DNA from: Stenotrophomonas sp. UBA7346
Lineage (GTDB): Bacteria; Pseudomonadota; Gammaproteobacteria; Xanthomonadales; Xanthomonadaceae
Assembly: GCA_002471015.1 (NCBI GenBank)
Contig: DKPB01000079.1
Span: 1-6,472, forward strand
Length of the DNA stretch: 6,472 nt
Direction: 5' to 3'
The notes beneath the pieces are model-generated. The model saw only the letters and a program-made list of their open reading frames with translations. It was not told the DNA's origin and ran no database searches. Positions 4,646 to 6,472 of this stretch are shown one piece after another (position 1 is the first letter of the stretch; each line of letters starts with the position of its first letter). A program made the position numbers and the translations under genes.

Positions 4646-5616
4646 GCATTGATACCCGTGCGTTGGCGCACGCTGCGCCACATCCGCGCCAGCAGGGTGC
4701 TGGCATTGTGTTTGCTGGGAGCTGCTACCGGCGCAGGCGCCTGCTCCGGCACCCGCACTTCGGCATAACCGCACAGGTAGGCCGAGCGCATGAACCCACG
4801 CGTGGCATCCACATCCAGTTCCAGCAAGCGGGTGCATTCCTGCAGGGAGCAGGGCTTTTTCAACAGCAACGAGCACAGCCGGAAACCATCGTGCTGGTGC
4901 GCCAGCACGCGGAAGTCCGGCCAGCGCAGCAGGCTGACCGTGGCCTGTTGCTGCAGGCGCCGATCGAAATCGGTCCAATGGTCGCCATGCTGCGCCAACT
5001 GCCACAGCAAGGGCCGCAGCGGCTGTCGCGGCAGGGTTTCGGACAGCGCCTGAAAACGGGCGATGGACAACTCCTGCAAGGCCAGCAGTTCGAATACCTC
5101 ACCCAACTGCTGGGCCAGCCCCGGCCCTTGCTGTGGGTGCAGGTACAGCGGCACCGCCTGGTCGTGCTCGAAATCGATCAGCAGCTGCGGCTGCCCCTGC
5201 AGGGTGAGCAACGCACGGCCGGCCTTCTCCTGCAGCCGCTGGCGCAGCAGGCGGGTCACCTGTTTTGCGCCGCTGGCAAGGAACAGACCATCGGTGGTGA
5301 CTGCCTGAGCCGGCGGTTGCGGCGCCAGTGCGCGCTGGATCTGCGCATCATCAAGGTAGACCAGGTGGGCGGCGCGGCCATCATGTACGACGCCGGCATC
5401 GTCGTGCATCCACAGGCGCATGCCCGGCCGTTTGCTGGCCATGTGCTGGGCCGCACTACGCAGTGCGGGCGTGTCCCGCACCAGCAGCAGGTCGCACTGG
5501 TCAAGATCCACACAACGCTGCAACGCTTCCGGTGGCAACCCGGCAACCTGCCGCAGACGTCCCAGCAGAACCTGCTCTTCACGCGTGTCCGAGCCTACTA
5601 CCAGCACTCTGGTCAT
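4642..5616 (-). CDS. Unrecognised protein, pseudo-receiver-like N-terminus and helical/wHTH-like C-terminus
   Basis: I do not recognise this 324-residue protein. Residues 1-98 resemble a degenerate response-regulator receiver: strand MTRVLVVGSD, a helix, strand CDLLLVRDTP, strand GMRLWMHDD and strand AAHLVYLDD. At the position where a phospho-aspartate is expected there is R47, with D48 next to it. A middle region (about 108-200) is mixed strands and Gln/Leu-rich helices. Residues about 225-288 (SLLRWPDFRVLAHQ, then SLLLKKPCSLQECTRLLELD and FMRSAYLCGYAEV) have the rhythm of a winged-helix-like domain; it may bind protein rather than DNA. A Pro/Ala linker (291-300) leads to a short basic tail. 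No signal peptide or membrane segment is seen. It is first in the operon, and its stop overlaps the GTPase start (ATGA), so it is likely a regulator or effector of that GTPase. Domain assignments are by eye. Confidence 0.75.
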   Translation of the reverse strand: MTRVLVVGSDTREEQVLLGRLRQVAGLPPEALQRCVDLDQCDLLLVRDTPALRSAAQHMASKRPGMRLWMHDDAGVVHDGRAAHLVYLDDAQIQRALAPQPPAQAVTTDGLFLASGAKQVTRLLRQRLQEKAGRALLTLQGQPQLLIDFEHDQAVPLYLHPQQGPGLAQQLGEVFELLALQELSIARFQALSETLPRQPLRPLLWQLAQHGDHWTDFDRRLQQQATVSLLRWPDFRVLAHQHDGFRLCSLLLKKPCSLQECTRLLELDVDATRGFMRSAYLCGYAEVRVPEQAPAPVAAPSKHNASTLLARMWRSVRQRTGINA

Positions 5617-5622
5617 GCCGTT

Positions 5623-5630
5623 TCCCCTTT
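5623..5630 (-). promoter_or_regulatory. Ribosome binding site of the first GTPase-operon gene
   Basis: The minus strand reads AAAGGGGAAACGGC-ATG; the GGGGA core is 6 bases before the ATG at 5616. It is the only clear Shine-Dalgarno site of the operon; the two downstream genes start inside the preceding gene with weak sites, consistent with coupled translation. Confidence 0.7.
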
Positions 5631-5835
5631 GGACGCGCTTGCGTCATGCAATTCCCTGCGTGTCGAATCAGGCTAGTCCAGAAGCCCGCTGTGAAAGGGT
5701 GATTGCTCCCACAGTTCGATTTGTCAGTGCTGTTTTCACACACGACCTTGGTCTTAGTGGCATGCGGTAAGTGAACAGCACAGGCGTTTTCCCCAGTCGT
5801 CCCCGGCCTGGTCGTAACAGCCATCACCTTGCAAC
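5631..5835. other. Gene-free region upstream of the GTPase operon
   Basis: Together with the operon's ribosome binding site and the icd terminator this forms the 301-bp gap between the operon and icd. Because the icd terminator closes the preceding transcript, the operon promoter should lie here on the minus strand. I found no convincing sigma-70 or sigma-54 boxes by eye. The only structure is the inverted repeat at 5727-5781. It is visibly more A/T-rich than the coding flanks, as expected of a promoter region. Confidence 0.5.
5727..5781. repeat. Inverted repeat in the presumed operon promoter region
   Basis: The left arm is GTGCTGTTTTCAC (5727-5739) and the right arm GTGAACAGCAC (5771-5781). 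They are perfectly complementary apart from two extra T in the left arm, with 31 bases between. The position, about 110-165 bases upstream of the first gene of the GTPase operon, would suit a regulator site or a leader hairpin. Chance occurrence cannot be ruled out. Confidence 0.45.
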
Positions 5836-5870
5836 AAAAAAGCCTGCATCCGTCATCCGGATGCAGGCTT
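5836..5870 (-). terminator. icd: Intrinsic terminator of icd
   Basis: On the minus strand a perfect stem of 12 bp (5840-5851 with 5859-5870; core GCCTGCATCC/GGATGCAGGC) with a 7-base loop is followed by a run of T. It lies 47 bases beyond the icd stop codon and separates icd transcription from the GTPase operon. On the plus strand there is no T-run, so it acts in one direction. Confidence 0.93.
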
Positions 5871-5917
5871 GATTGTGTAACGACGATTGTCCAGCGCTAC
5901 GCCGTTGCTTGCTTTGC

Positions 5918-6472
<555 letters not shown>

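Noticed and set aside
4646..5005. N-terminal extension of the GTPase frame back to an ATG at 5005
   Set aside because: It would put about 120 meaningless residues before the P-loop and overlap the upstream gene almost fully. The ATG at 4645 forms a standard ATGA junction.
4591..5676. Plus-strand open frame of 361 codons across the GTPase operon
   Set aside because: It is antisense to the 324-residue gene and part of the GTPase gene, with no recognisable motif. The minus-strand genes have overlapping starts and stops and, for the GTPase, clear motifs.
5579..5827. Minus-strand 82-codon frame upstream of the GTPase operon
   Set aside because: It overlaps the first operon gene out of frame, spans the presumed promoter and inverted repeat, and resembles no protein I know.

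Overview
The window looks like chromosomal DNA of a Stenotrophomonas-type gammaproteobacterium (Xanthomonadaceae). The basis is high GC content, Rho/AceK/monomeric-IDH proteins of proteobacterial type, and three copies of a short GTAG-headed hairpin repeat (core GCCGAGC-atg-GCTCGGC) that matches the SMAG repeats known from S. maltophilia. Genus assignment is an inference. Nothing suggests a phage, plasmid or insertion sequence.

Layout. At the left edge is the 3' end of rho on the plus strand, closed by a strong intrinsic terminator. A gene-free stretch (289-600) holds that terminator, three SMAG hairpins and one copy of a second palindromic element. All remaining genes are on the minus strand, so in their transcription order they are: icd (monomeric NADP isocitrate dehydrogenase, C-terminal part, 5918-6472) with its own terminator; a three-gene overlapping operon of an unrecognised pseudo-receiver-like protein (4642-5616), a small Ras-like GTPase (4097-4645) and a Roadblock/LC7 protein (3688-4110); a 414-bp intergenic region packed with repeats; aceK (1543-3273); and a secreted TonB C-domain protein (601-1482), convergent with rho.

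How the genes work together. IDH and AceK belong to the isocitrate branch point: AceK reversibly phosphorylates isocitrate dehydrogenase to divert carbon into the glyoxylate shunt. Here the neighbouring IDH is the monomeric type, not the dimeric enzyme on which AceK was characterised. Between them sits a compact GTPase switch. Roadblock proteins are known partners or GAPs of bacterial small GTPases (MglA/MglB; Streptomyces conservons), and the overlapping reading frames suggest the three products are made together. The first gene of that operon is the least understood part of the window and the best candidate for something undescribed.

The other notable signal is the composite repeat block at 3438-3664: two inverted copies of a C-rich palindrome flank a 7-bp tandem array and are followed by a 12/6-bp tandem array, all between the Roadblock gene and aceK.
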